From SIG455 sp045589495 (lineage in GTDB: Bacteria; Bacillota; Clostridia; UMGS1810): 64,000 nt of DNA. Positions 45,988-54,424 of the stretch are shown piece by piece (position 1 is the stretch's first letter; each line of letters starts with the position of its first letter). The notes beneath the pieces were generated by a model that saw only the letters and a program-made list of their open reading frames with translations, was not told where the DNA came from and searched no databases. Both the position numbers and the translations under genes were made by a program. The stretch spans positions 79,529 through 143,528 of the forward strand of contig JAZNPF010000038.1 in NCBI GenBank assembly GCA_045589495.1, written 5' to 3'.

Positions 45988-46713
45988 ATGTATGAGAACA
46001 CACCAGAACTTATTTTAAGGGCAAAAGACGGTGACAAATCTGCACGTGATGAAATAATCAATCAGAATTTGGGGCTTGTACACAGTATAGTCAAAAAATT
46101 TGTTGGCAGAGGGTATGATGCCGAAGACCTGTTTCAGATAGGATGCATAGGCATAATAAAAGCGGTGGATAAATTTGATGTTTCGTACAATGTTCGTTTT
46201 TCTACCTATGCCGTTCCGATGATAATGGGTGAAATAAAACGCTTTCTTCGTGATGATGGTATGATAAAGGTATCCCGCAGTTTAAAAGAGATTGCAGGTA
46301 AAGCGTGTGCTGTTAAGGAGATTATCGAAAAAGAACTCGGCAGAGCCGCAGGCATAAACGAAATTGCAGAAAGAATAGGCGAGAGCCGTGAAAATGTCAT
46401 CATGGCACTTGATGCCGTCAGTCCGACAGAGTCACTTTATAAGTCGGTTCACGAGGGTGAAAGAGGCGATATATATCTCATAGACAAACTAGCGGACGAA
46501 AACTGTGGCGAAGAGATTCTTGTAAACAGTATTGCTTTACGTCAACTGATAGAAAAACTGTGTGACAGAGACAGAAAAATAATTCTTATGCGATATTTCA
46601 AAGGTAAAACACAACGTGAGATTTCCGATATACTCGGAATATCACAGGTGCAGGTTTCACGTATTGAAAAAAGAATACTCAATGAATTGAAATTCAAATT
46701 AAAAGGAGCATAG
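45988..46713 (+). CDS. sigF: RNA polymerase sporulation sigma factor SigF
   Basis: Sigma-F is the first forespore-specific sigma factor. The 241-residue product has region 2 (DLFQIGCIGIIKAVDKFD, FSTYAVPMIMGEIKRFLRDDG, about residues 45-92). Region 3 follows, and a region 4 helix-turn-helix lies at its C-terminal end (QREISDILGISQVQVSRIEKR). It completes the spoIIA operon. Its stop codon lies inside the terminator hairpin. Confidence 0.97.
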   Translation: MYENTPELILRAKDGDKSARDEIINQNLGLVHSIVKKFVGRGYDAEDLFQIGCIGIIKAVDKFDVSYNVRFSTYAVPMIMGEIKRFLRDDGMIKVSRSLKEIAGKACAVKEIIEKELGRAAGINEIAERIGESRENVIMALDAVSPTESLYKSVHEGERGDIYLIDKLADENCGEEILVNSIALRQLIEKLCDRDRKIILMRYFKGKTQREISDILGISQVQVSRIEKRILNELKFKLKGA

Positions 46714-46734
46714 TTTAAAAACTGTGCTCCTTTT
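46701..46734. terminator. Bidirectional terminator between sigF and the SASP gene
   Basis: An arm with AGGAGCA and AGTT (46701-46716) pairs with AACT and TGCTCCT (46720-46734) with one mismatch. T-runs follow on both strands. Confidence 0.85.
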
Positions 46735-46751
46735 CGATTTCAAAAGAAAAA

Positions 46752-46934
46752 TTATTTACCGCTTAATTCTCTTTCATACTGTTCAATCATCTTTTTAACC
46801 ATCATACCGCCAACACTGCCGTTTTCTTTAGCAGTGAGGTCGCCGTTGTAACCTTCTTTAAGGTTTACACCGATTTCATTGGCTACTTCATATTTGAATC
46901 TGTCCATAGCCTGTTTGTTTGCTTTGTTCATCAT
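46752..46934 (-). CDS. Alpha/beta-type small acid-soluble spore protein
   Basis: This 60-residue SASP coats and protects spore DNA and is degraded by GPR protease at germination. The conserved parts are FKYEVANEIGV (which includes the GPR cleavage region, about residues 13-23) and GYNGDLTAKENGSVGG with MVKKMI. It faces sigF across a shared terminator. AGGAGGTG precedes the ATG. Forespore (sigma-G) expression would be expected, but I could not find a convincing sigma-G promoter in the 160-bp gap upstream. Confidence 0.94.
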   Translation of the reverse strand: MMNKANKQAMDRFKYEVANEIGVNLKEGYNGDLTAKENGSVGGMMVKKMIEQYERELSGK

Positions 46935-46990
46935 TTTAATTCACCTCCTAAAAAAACGTTACAGCATTAATTTGCTTAAAATCACAGATA

Positions 46991-47020
46991 ATTAAACATG
47001 CAATTTATGGTGTGTTTAAT
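46991..47020. repeat. Inverted repeat between the SASP and recA genes
   Basis: ATTAAACA (46991-46998) and TGTTTAAT (47013-47020) form 8-bp perfect arms around 14 bases. It lies between the divergent SASP and recA genes and may be an operator. It does not match the Firmicutes LexA box. Confidence 0.4.
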
Positions 47021-47040
47021 CAAAAATTACATTTAACAGA

Positions 47041-47069
47041 TTGATTTTTTTATTAAAATATGATATGAT
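47041..47069 (+). promoter_or_regulatory. Sigma-A promoter for recA-recX
   Basis: TTGATT (47041-47046) and TATGAT (47064-47069) are 17 bp apart, followed 31 bp later by the recA ATG. No CGAAC-N4-GTTCG LexA box overlaps it. Confidence 0.78.
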
Positions 47070-47100
47070 AAAAGCAATATTGTTTATGAGGTGATACATA

Positions 47101-48174
47101 ATGGCTAAAGATACCAAAAAACCTGAAATAAAGGACGGAAGCGATAAGGCTGCCGCTTTGGCTGCTGCTATCGGTCAGATTGAAAAAACTTATGGCGAAA
47201 ATGCTATTATGCGTCTTGGCGATGCACGTTATAAAAAAGTCGATGTTATTTCCACAGGCTCTATAAGTCTTGACCTTGCACTTGGAATAGGCGGACTTCC
47301 CAGAGGCAGAATTATAGAAATTTACGGACCTGAATCGTCGGGTAAAACAACTGTCTGCCTGCATGTGATTGCAGAAGCGCAGAAACTTGGCGGTGAGGTT
47401 GCTTTTATTGATGCTGAACACGCACTTGACCCGATTTATGCAAAAAAACTCGGTGTTGATATTGATAAATTGTTGCTTGCACAGCCTGATAGCGGTGAGC
47501 AGGCGTTGGAAATTCTTGAGGCACTTGCGCGAAGCGGTGCACTTGATGTTATTATAGTTGACTCTGTTGCGGCTCTTGTTCCGAAAGCGGAAATTGCCGG
47601 AGAAATGGGCGATTCACACGTTGGTGCACATGCAAGACTTATGAGTCAGGCGCTTCGCAAACTTACAAGTGTTATAAGCCATTCAAATGCAGTTGTAATA
47701 TTTATTAACCAGATTCGTGAAAAAGTAGGCGTTATCTACGGCAGTCCTGAGGTTACAACCGGCGGACGTGCGCTTAAATTCTTCTCTTCTGTACGAATTG
47801 ATGTCAGAAAAGGCGAGGCAATTAAAGAAGGTTCTAACCTTGTAGGTAACAGAACGAAGGCTAAAATTGTTAAAAACAAAATGGCACCACCTTTTATGGT
47901 TGCCGAATTTGATATGATATTCGGTCAGGGTATTTCAAAATCAGGAGATATTTTGGACGTTGCTGCTGAATTTGATATTGTTAAAAAAGCAGGTGCGTGG
48001 TATTCATATAATGGTGAAAGAATAGGCCAGGGCCGTGAAAAAGCAAAAGAATATCTTGAAGAAAATCCGCACGTTATGGAAGAAATCCGCGCTATGATTA
48101 TGGATATTGTAGAGAAAAAGCGCAATGGTGAGGATATAGGTGCTGCTGGCGGTAGTGTTGATGAAGATAACTGA
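47101..48174 (+). CDS. recA: Recombinase RecA
   Basis: RecA forms filaments on single-stranded DNA and drives homologous recombination. The 357-residue protein has Walker A GPESSGKTT (about residues 79-87), Walker B VIIVDSVAAL, the L2 region IFINQIREKVGV, and GGRALKFFSSVR. It is preceded by AGGTGA and followed by the overlapping recX gene. Confidence 0.99.
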   Translation: MAKDTKKPEIKDGSDKAAALAAAIGQIEKTYGENAIMRLGDARYKKVDVISTGSISLDLALGIGGLPRGRIIEIYGPESSGKTTVCLHVIAEAQKLGGEVAFIDAEHALDPIYAKKLGVDIDKLLLAQPDSGEQALEILEALARSGALDVIIVDSVAALVPKAEIAGEMGDSHVGAHARLMSQALRKLTSVISHSNAVVIFINQIREKVGVIYGSPEVTTGGRALKFFSSVRIDVRKGEAIKEGSNLVGNRTKAKIVKNKMAPPFMVAEFDMIFGQGISKSGDILDVAAEFDIVKKAGAWYSYNGERIGQGREKAKEYLEENPHVMEEIRAMIMDIVEKKRNGEDIGAAGGSVDEDN

Positions 48175-48790
48175 TGTAACACCGCAGAAGAAAAATAAAA
48201 ACCGTGTTTCTGTATTTGTTGACGGAGAATATTCATTCTCATTAGATGGTGCTGATGCGCTTCGTCTTGGTGTTAAAACGGGTGCTGAAATATCAGAAAA
48301 AGATATAGAAATATATAATCTGGAATCCAATCTTTCTAAAGCAAAAGCAAAGGCATTTGATATAGTTGCGCGTAAAATGGTTACAGAACGTGAACTGAGA
48401 ACAAAACTTGCAGATAAGGGTTATGATAAAATAATTTGCGATATAGTTATAGAAACAATGCGTGATTATAACTATATAAATGATGCTGATTACTGTGTGA
48501 GTTTTTTTGAATATGCCACATCAAAAGGCTGGGGGCAGATGAAAATCCGTGCCGAACTTAAAAGACGCGGTGTGCAAGACTCTACCGTTTCACAAGCCAT
48601 GGCAGATTTTGAAGATTGTCCGGAAAAACGCATATATGATATTTTGTGCCGTAAGTTTGAAAACGTTGATTTTAAAGATTATAAACAAAAACAGAAAGTG
48701 GTTCGTTTTTTTGCGTCAAGAGGATTTGATTTTGACAGTATTCAAAGTGCCGTAAGCAGATTTGTATCTGAAAAAGGTGAGAACGTATGA
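48161..48790 (+). CDS. recX: Regulatory protein RecX
   Basis: RecX caps RecA filaments and limits their activity. The protein of about 209 residues has the tandem three-helix repeats typical of the family, with ARKMVTERELRTKL (about residues 65-78) and the downstream GWGQMKIRAELKRRGV. The ATG at 48161 overlaps the recA end by 14 bases. A frame reaching further back lies inside recA. Overlap with recA implies coupled expression. Confidence 0.9.
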   Translation: MKITDVTPQKKNKNRVSVFVDGEYSFSLDGADALRLGVKTGAEISEKDIEIYNLESNLSKAKAKAFDIVARKMVTERELRTKLADKGYDKIICDIVIETMRDYNYINDADYCVSFFEYATSKGWGQMKIRAELKRRGVQDSTVSQAMADFEDCPEKRIYDILCRKFENVDFKDYKQKQKVVRFFASRGFDFDSIQSAVSRFVSEKGENV

Positions 48791-50121
48791 ATCAATTTAA
48801 CAAAAAAATAGGCTTTATATCATTGGGGTGTGCCAAAAATCTTACAGATACCGAGTCTATGCTTGCAATTTTAGGCAATAACGGTATGGAAATTGTAAGT
48901 GATCCGGCAGTTGCCGATGCACTTGTTGTAAACACCTGTGCTTTTATTGACAGTGCCAAAGCAGAATCTATTGATGCTATTTTAGAGATGGCAGAATACA
49001 AAAAGGATAAATGTAAACTGCTTATTGTAACAGGTTGCCTGGCACAGCGTTATAAAAACGAGATTTTTGAGGAAATACCTGAGGTTGATGTTATTCTTGG
49101 CACTAATGATTATGATAAGATTTTTCACGTTGTTATGAGATTTTTCGTGTCTGGTGAGAAGATAAGTGCCGTGAGTGATGCTGACGCACATATAACAAAA
49201 CCGTTGCCGAGGGTAATCAGTACACCGTCATATAGTGCATACATCAAAATATCTGATGGGTGCGACAATTTCTGCACATATTGTATTATTCCCAAACTGC
49301 GTGGTAAATACCGTGGCAGACCGATTGATGAAATAGTGCATGAAGCAGAAAAACTTGCTGAATCCGGTGTTAAAGAACTGATACTTGTTGCACAGGATGT
49401 TGCGTATTACGGCAAAGAAAGTCCTGTCAATAACATTTGCACACTTTTGAGAAAACTTTCGGAGATAGATGGCATAGAATGGATTCGTCTGCAATATTGT
49501 TATCCTGAAAATATAAGCGATAAACTTATAGACGAAATTGCAAATAACAAAAAAATTGTAAAATATATTGATATGCCTCTTCAACATATAAGCGATAACG
49601 TATTAAAACGTATGGGCAGACGCAGCCGCAGGGCAGATGTTGAAGCACTCCTTGAAAAAATGCGTTCAAAGATTGAGAATCTTGCAGTAAGGACATCTAT
49701 TATAGTTGGTTTCCCCGGCGAAAACGAGCAGGATTTTGAAGAACTGAAAGAGTTTTTGAAAAAAGCACGGCTTGACAGAGTAGGTGTGTTTACGTATTCA
49801 AGGGAAGAAGATACGCCTGCGTATGATATGCCAGACCAGATTGATGAAGATATCAAACAACAACGTCTTGATATCCTCATGCAGCAGCAAATGCAGATAT
49901 CAGCAGAACTCAATGCTGAAAAAACAGGTAAAACCGTTCAGGCAATTGTTGAGGGATATGATGAAGAAAATTTCTGTTATGTTGGCAGAAGTTATGCAGA
50001 TACCCCCGATGTTGACGGAATGGCTTATATTTACAGTAAAGACGAACTTGACGCCGGAGATATTGTTAATATAAAAATAATAGATGCACATGAATATGAT
50101 ATAACAGGCGAAGTTGAATAA
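48787..50121 (+). CDS. rimO: Ribosomal protein S12 methylthiotransferase RimO
   Basis: RimO adds a methylthio group to an aspartate of ribosomal protein S12 using two Fe-S clusters and SAM. The 444-residue product has the N-terminal cluster cysteines in SLGCAKN, NTCAFID and TGCLAQR. The radical SAM motif is CDNFCTYC (about residues 158-165), and a C-terminal TRAM domain lies at about 375-444. The SLGCAKN start separates RimO from MiaB. Its ATG overlaps the recX stop by 4 bases. Confidence 0.95.
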   Translation: MNQFNKKIGFISLGCAKNLTDTESMLAILGNNGMEIVSDPAVADALVVNTCAFIDSAKAESIDAILEMAEYKKDKCKLLIVTGCLAQRYKNEIFEEIPEVDVILGTNDYDKIFHVVMRFFVSGEKISAVSDADAHITKPLPRVISTPSYSAYIKISDGCDNFCTYCIIPKLRGKYRGRPIDEIVHEAEKLAESGVKELILVAQDVAYYGKESPVNNICTLLRKLSEIDGIEWIRLQYCYPENISDKLIDEIANNKKIVKYIDMPLQHISDNVLKRMGRRSRRADVEALLEKMRSKIENLAVRTSIIVGFPGENEQDFEELKEFLKKARLDRVGVFTYSREEDTPAYDMPDQIDEDIKQQRLDILMQQQMQISAELNAEKTGKTVQAIVEGYDEENFCYVGRSYADTPDVDGMAYIYSKDELDAGDIVNIKIIDAHEYDITGEVE

Positions 50122-50167
50122 TTGAAATATTTTATATTTGTTTTTCATAAGTGAAGGAGAGAGTATT

Positions 50168-50713
50168 ATGAATACAGCAAATAAAATCACAATATTGAGA
50201 ATACTGATGATACCGATTTTTATGGTAGTACTTATGATTGATTTTGCATATAATGACCTTGTGGCTGCTCTTATATTTGTTGTTGCTGCAGCAACTGACG
50301 GTGTGGACGGGTATGTTGCAAGAAAATATAATCAGATAACAGATTTCGGCAAATTCATTGACCCTCTTGCTGATAAACTGTTGGTAGCAACTGCTCTTAT
50401 TTGTCTTGTAGATATGGGCAGAATAGCATCTTATATGGCTATAATTATTATTGCACGAGAATTTATAGTGACAAGTCTTAGAATAGTTGCTATTTCAAAA
50501 GGTGTTGTAATAGCCGCTGAAATGACGGGTAAAATAAAAACAGTTATTCAGATTATTGCAACTGTGATTTCTCTTGTGTTTTACGGTGAAAAATTCCTTA
50601 TCGGCAATTTTTCTGCAGGGTATATCGCCATGCTGATTGCTACACTGTTTACAATTTATTCAGGATACGTATATCTTAAAAATAACTGGAGTCTTGTTGC
50701 TGACAATAAGTAA
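50168..50713 (+). CDS. pgsA: CDP-diacylglycerol-glycerol-3-phosphate 3-phosphatidyltransferase
   Basis: PgsA makes phosphatidylglycerol phosphate in the membrane. The 181-residue protein has several hydrophobic helices and the CDP-alcohol transferase signature D-x2-DG-x2-AR-x8-G-x3-D-x3-D. This begins DGVDGYVARK and ends FGKFIDPLADK (about residues 38-64). The ATG at 50168 follows GAAGGAGAG. RimO-pgsA is a frequent order in Firmicutes. Confidence 0.94.
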   Translation: MNTANKITILRILMIPIFMVVLMIDFAYNDLVAALIFVVAAATDGVDGYVARKYNQITDFGKFIDPLADKLLVATALICLVDMGRIASYMAIIIIAREFIVTSLRIVAISKGVVIAAEMTGKIKTVIQIIATVISLVFYGEKFLIGNFSAGYIAMLIATLFTIYSGYVYLKNNWSLVADNK

Positions 50714-50735
50714 TATTAAGAAAAGGTGAAGTTGT

Positions 50736-51938
50736 TTGACAGGATTTTTAATCAGACATTTTATAAAAGATAGTCAGAATGTATCAAACATAGTTGTTCG
50801 TGAGAGATATGGTAAACTTTCAGGCGTTGTGGGCATTACCTGCAACGTCTTGTTGTCTTTGGCAAAGTTTTGCGTAGGATTGATTTTTTCAAGTGTTTCT
50901 GTTATGGCTGATGCTGCCAATAACCTTTCAGATGCCATGAGTTCGGTGGTCACTCTGGTGGGGTTTAAGATGTCGGGAAAACCGGCGGATAAAGAGCACC
51001 CGTACGGGCATGAGAGGATTGAATATGTGTCTGGGTTGATTGTATCATTCCTTATACTTTTTATAGGTATAGAACTTATAAAAACATCATTTTCTAAAAT
51101 TTTCAATCCCCAATATTCAACTGTCGGAACGGCTGCGTTTGTTGTTCTTTTTATTTCTATTATCGTTAAACTGTGGATGTTTTTGTTTAACCGTAAAATA
51201 GGGAAAAAGATAGAATCATCTGTTATAATTGCCACGGCTCAGGACAGTTTAAATGATGCTGTAGCAACTTTTGCAGTTTTAATTTCAGCAATAATAACAT
51301 ATTTTACGCAGTTTGACCTTGACGGATATATGGGTGCGGCAGTTGCAGTGTATATTATATATTCCGGAATTAAACTTATAAAAGATACTGCCGATCCGCT
51401 ACTTGGATTGGCTCCATCTGAAGAACTCACCGATGATATTGTTAATAAAATAATGTCATATAAAGGCGTTGAGGGGATACACGATTTAATCATACACAAT
51501 TACGGGCCAAGACGTTGCTTTGCATCAGTGCATATAGAAGTAAGTGCCAAACAGGATATACTTATCAGCCACGATATTGCTGATAATATAGAACGTGATT
51601 TTAAGGTGAATATGGGTATAGACCTGGTTGTTCATTTAGATCCGCTGATAAAAGATGATGAAACTTTAAATAACGCAAGAGATATGCTTTCCGATATTCT
51701 TTTGGGGATAGATAAAAGAATTACACATCATGATTTCAGAATGGTAAAAGGCTCAACACACTCAAACCTTATTTTTGATATATGTGTTCCCGTAGATTTT
51801 GATATGTCGGATGGCGAACTTATAGATATGATTATAAATGCTGTTCATCTTCGTGAACGTAGTTATGAATGTGTAATAACCATTGATAAAAATTATTGTT
51901 CTTCAATTTCGGTTTCAGATAAAAACACAGAGAGGTGA
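50736..51938 (+). CDS. Cation diffusion facilitator transporter with long C-terminal region
   Basis: This CDF-family efflux transporter for divalent metals (400 residues) has six predicted membrane helices with the paired metal site: DAANNLSDAM in TM2 (about residues 53-62) and QDSLNDA in TM5. HPYGHERIEYV lies in the loop. The cytoplasmic tail is about 100 residues longer than in classic CDF proteins, apparently a second ferredoxin-like unit, as in many clostridial members. It starts at TTG after AAAAGGTGA. Zn, Fe or Mn are possible substrates; the motifs do not decide. Confidence 0.88.
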   Translation: MTGFLIRHFIKDSQNVSNIVVRERYGKLSGVVGITCNVLLSLAKFCVGLIFSSVSVMADAANNLSDAMSSVVTLVGFKMSGKPADKEHPYGHERIEYVSGLIVSFLILFIGIELIKTSFSKIFNPQYSTVGTAAFVVLFISIIVKLWMFLFNRKIGKKIESSVIIATAQDSLNDAVATFAVLISAIITYFTQFDLDGYMGAAVAVYIIYSGIKLIKDTADPLLGLAPSEELTDDIVNKIMSYKGVEGIHDLIIHNYGPRRCFASVHIEVSAKQDILISHDIADNIERDFKVNMGIDLVVHLDPLIKDDETLNNARDMLSDILLGIDKRITHHDFRMVKGSTHSNLIFDICVPVDFDMSDGELIDMIINAVHLRERSYECVITIDKNYCSSISVSDKNTER

Positions 51939-51941
51939 GAT

Positions 51942-52541
51942 GTGATGATGGACCCTTTTATTGATGAATTTATCCGTATACGCAAGCAGCGAAATATGTC
52001 TGTAGAAGATGTTTCGCAGATTATGGGGATAAGTGCAGACGCAATACGCAGTTATGAATCAGGATTTTCTATTCCGTCTTTAGATTTTATTTCCAAAGCA
52101 AAAGAGATTATGGGGATTTCCACTTCTGCAGATACTTTGGAAAATACGTTTGTTCAGGGGAGTTTCGGAAGAAAAATACCGCTTTTAACAGAATATGAAC
52201 TAATAAATGATTGCAGCGAACGTGTTATGTGTTATTTTGAATTGCCGCATCTTGAAAAATATGGTGAGAACAATATGTTTGCATTACGTTATGTGGGTGA
52301 CGATGTGCCGGATAAAGGTATACTCAATAATGCCATACTCGTTTTTACACGCTGTGAAAAAGTTGACCGAGATGGTGTGTATGCCATAGTAAAGCGGGAT
52401 AAGTTGAGTATAAAAACTGCAACGTTCAGCGATGGGAAAATCAGACTGGAGTTGCTCGACGGCAAAAAGCGTACGCCAAATTTTTATAAAACCGTGAATG
52501 CCCGCGGCAGAATGGTATCTTGCATCAATACTTATAAATAA
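51942..52541 (+). CDS. XRE-family regulator with S24/LexA-like C-terminal domain
   Basis: This 199-residue protein has an N-terminal XRE helix-turn-helix (about residues 8-60, MSVEDVSQIMGIS, SYESGFSIPS) joined to a C-terminal domain that resembles the S24/LexA peptidase fold. At about residues 117-120 it reads GDDV where active LexA or cI proteins have GDSM, so the catalytic serine is missing, while a candidate lysine remains in LSIKTA. It is therefore probably not self-cleaving. It follows the CDF gene by 3 bp and may share its control. The S24 relationship is by pattern only. Confidence 0.75.
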   Translation: MMMDPFIDEFIRIRKQRNMSVEDVSQIMGISADAIRSYESGFSIPSLDFISKAKEIMGISTSADTLENTFVQGSFGRKIPLLTEYELINDCSERVMCYFELPHLEKYGENNMFALRYVGDDVPDKGILNNAILVFTRCEKVDRDGVYAIVKRDKLSIKTATFSDGKIRLELLDGKKRTPNFYKTVNARGRMVSCINTYK

Positions 52542-52571
52542 AAAACGGTAGTTCATACGAACTACCGTTTT
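52542..52571. terminator. Bidirectional terminator between the XRE gene and the NagB-like gene
   Basis: A perfect 13-bp stem (52542-52554 with 52559-52571, AAAACGGTAGTTC arm) with an ATAC loop. T-runs on both strands close the two convergent units. Confidence 0.93.
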
Positions 52572-52587
52572 AAAATGCATTTTGATA

Positions 52588-53526
52588 TTAGTTACATTCA
52601 GCAACCAACGGACCTGCGAGTTCTTTAAGATAGAACAGTTTACCGGGGAGAGTGGGCATATATGTTGAAGTGATGTTCATATCAGGACCGTAGTGCAGAG
52701 TTGTCAAGAAACTCATACCCTGCCAGCCCATGCCGCGTCCGAGAGTACCGTCGCAACCGCCAATGATGTAGTCTGCCTGCAGGAAAAGACCGGGGCCTAC
52801 AGTGTTTGCACGGCAAGGAACTAAAGTTGTACGGCTCTTGAAACTTGTAAGAGCATTCTGCTCAATTGTCAGCGGATGGAGTTTAGCAGCGATGCGGTAA
52901 GGAGCGCTCTTCCATTCAGCCTCTGTAGCATAATCTTCAGCAAACTGGGGTTCCCAGAAAGCAATATGGCACATTCTTCCTATACCGAATACAAGTACAA
53001 GTTTTGCACCTTCATCTTTCAATGCTTTGATTTTTTCGGGATATGTGGGAAGATTATCTTTTGTAGCAAAGTTTCTCTGTGCTTCGGGAATTGTGTATTC
53101 ACCGAGAGGATTGAAAAATGCCTGTTTCATGCTGTACTCAAATGAAGCAGTGTTATCTGAGGGTAATGTGTTACCTTCAGAATCAGCCCATTCATCCATA
53201 TTGAATGTGTATACGTGATCACATTTAACTTTCCAGTTTGTAAGGAAGTAAACTGCCCATTTGTACATACCCATAGGACCTACGGGGAGAATCATAGCAA
53301 GTTTTTTGCCTTCTTCTCTTGCAAGTTTAATCTGCATAGCAATTTCGTGACCCATATATGTGTCAAAGTCGTTAATGTTGTCACATTCTACGGGATTGAA
53401 ATCTTTGTTCCAGAAATCTTCGCGTGCTACACCTTTTTCGCAGCAAGCATCAATTTTAGCCAAATCCCAGCCTTTTGGAAAAATATTTTCGCAAAGTGAG
53501 CCGTTAACTGTTGATAAAAAATCCAT
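52588..53526 (-). CDS. NagB-like sugar-phosphate isomerase/deaminase, divergent
   Basis: This 312-residue protein is related to glucosamine-6-phosphate deaminase but is about 50-70 residues longer. The shared motifs are FNMDEW (NagB FNMDEY, with the proton-abstracting Asp, about residue 110), LPSDNTASF, and GIGRMCHIAFWEP at about residues 177-189. In true NagB the last motif is GxGxDGHIAFNEP. Here the Asp is Met and the following Gly is Cys, while His and Glu are kept. It may act on another amino or keto sugar phosphate, or no longer deaminate. It follows the PIG-L gene by 51 bp on the same strand. Confidence 0.8.
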   Translation of the reverse strand: MDFLSTVNGSLCENIFPKGWDLAKIDACCEKGVAREDFWNKDFNPVECDNINDFDTYMGHEIAMQIKLAREEGKKLAMILPVGPMGMYKWAVYFLTNWKVKCDHVYTFNMDEWADSEGNTLPSDNTASFEYSMKQAFFNPLGEYTIPEAQRNFATKDNLPTYPEKIKALKDEGAKLVLVFGIGRMCHIAFWEPQFAEDYATEAEWKSAPYRIAAKLHPLTIEQNALTSFKSRTTLVPCRANTVGPGLFLQADYIIGGCDGTLGRGMGWQGMSFLTTLHYGPDMNITSTYMPTLPGKLFYLKELAGPLVAECN

Positions 53527-53577
53527 TTTTGTTTCCTCCTTGAGTTTATATCTTTTTTATTGTTTATAAAATTATTG

Positions 53578-54282
53578 TTATGGCAACATTCTTTTTGTGG
53601 TTACTTTTGGATAAGCATAGCACTGTTTAAATGCTTCAGCATACTGAACACCAGATTGTATACCACGGAATCTTGCAACAGATTTTATAAGTTCTGCAAA
53701 ATCAATATGGTCGTGGTCACGCATCCATTTAAGTTGGCTTACGTGACATTCAAGCATTTCCATTTTAAGATCAATTGTATCTGTGATGTCAACATATTCT
53801 GTGGGCAGGAAGTTAACACCTGCGAAGTTGTCCATATAGTATATAGGTGTAACTGCTGCTCTGGCGTCAACAGATGTTTTGTACTGTGGAACACTTGCTG
53901 CAAAAGATGCTGCAAAAACGAGTTTGCTTACTGCAACGTGGTCAGGCATATAGTCCTCAGGATCGTGAGTGATGATAAAGTCAGGCTGTGCCTTACGGAT
54001 AACATCTACCACTTTGTCAATCTGCTCTTTCTGTTCGCCGTACACAAGCAAATCGCCGATGTCACAGGTTACGACCTCTATACCTGCCAGTTTTCCTGCA
54101 TTTTTGGCTTCTTCACGACGCATAAGACGCAATTCGTCTGAAGGTATAATTTCGTGACCCAAATTACCGTTTGCTACGTGGCAAACAGTTACTTTGTCGC
54201 CTCTCTGAACGCATTTAGCCAAAGTGCCCGCGCACTGGCATTCGATGTCGTCAGGATGACAACCAATTGCAAGAACGTTCAT
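53578..54282 (-). CDS. PIG-L/LmbE-family N-deacetylase
   Basis: PIG-L enzymes remove N-acetyl groups from sugars at a zinc site. The 234-residue product has GCHPDDIE (the metal motif AHPDD in variant form, about residues 7-14), REEAKNAG, and HDPEDYMPDH (about 105-114), which supplies the third metal histidine. The neighbours are a NagB-like gene downstream and a divergent AraC regulator. A substrate such as an N-acetylated amino sugar or conjugate is inferred. AAAGGATGG precedes the ATG. Confidence 0.87.
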   Translation of the reverse strand: MNVLAIGCHPDDIECQCAGTLAKCVQRGDKVTVCHVANGNLGHEIIPSDELRLMRREEAKNAGKLAGIEVVTCDIGDLLVYGEQKEQIDKVVDVIRKAQPDFIITHDPEDYMPDHVAVSKLVFAASFAASVPQYKTSVDARAAVTPIYYMDNFAGVNFLPTEYVDITDTIDLKMEMLECHVSQLKWMRDHDHIDFAELIKSVARFRGIQSGVQYAEAFKQCYAYPKVTTKRMLP

Positions 54283-54324
54283 TTTAAAACCATCCTTTCG
54301 TTTATTTGATATGTATTTTTGTAT

Positions 54325-54353
54325 TTGAATTTGATTTAATTATATGATATAAT
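54325..54353 (+). promoter_or_regulatory. AraC-gene promoter interlocked with a divergent -10 box
   Basis: TTGAAT (54325-54330) and TATAAT (54348-54353) are 17 bp apart and point to the AraC gene. The palindrome ATTATAT-G-ATATAAT (54339-54353) also provides a TATAAT for the opposite strand (54339-54344), facing the PIG-L gene. The minus-strand promoter lacks a good -35 box, which fits activator dependence. Confidence 0.6.
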
Positions 54354-54424
54354 CACAAAAGAGGGAATATATTTTTTTGGCATAAACATATCTTTTTGTA
54401 AACAAAACATAAGGGGTTAAATAT

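Noticed and set aside
46935..47000. Sigma-G promoter for the SASP gene
   Set aside because: No pair of sigma-G-like boxes with proper spacing could be found on the minus strand.
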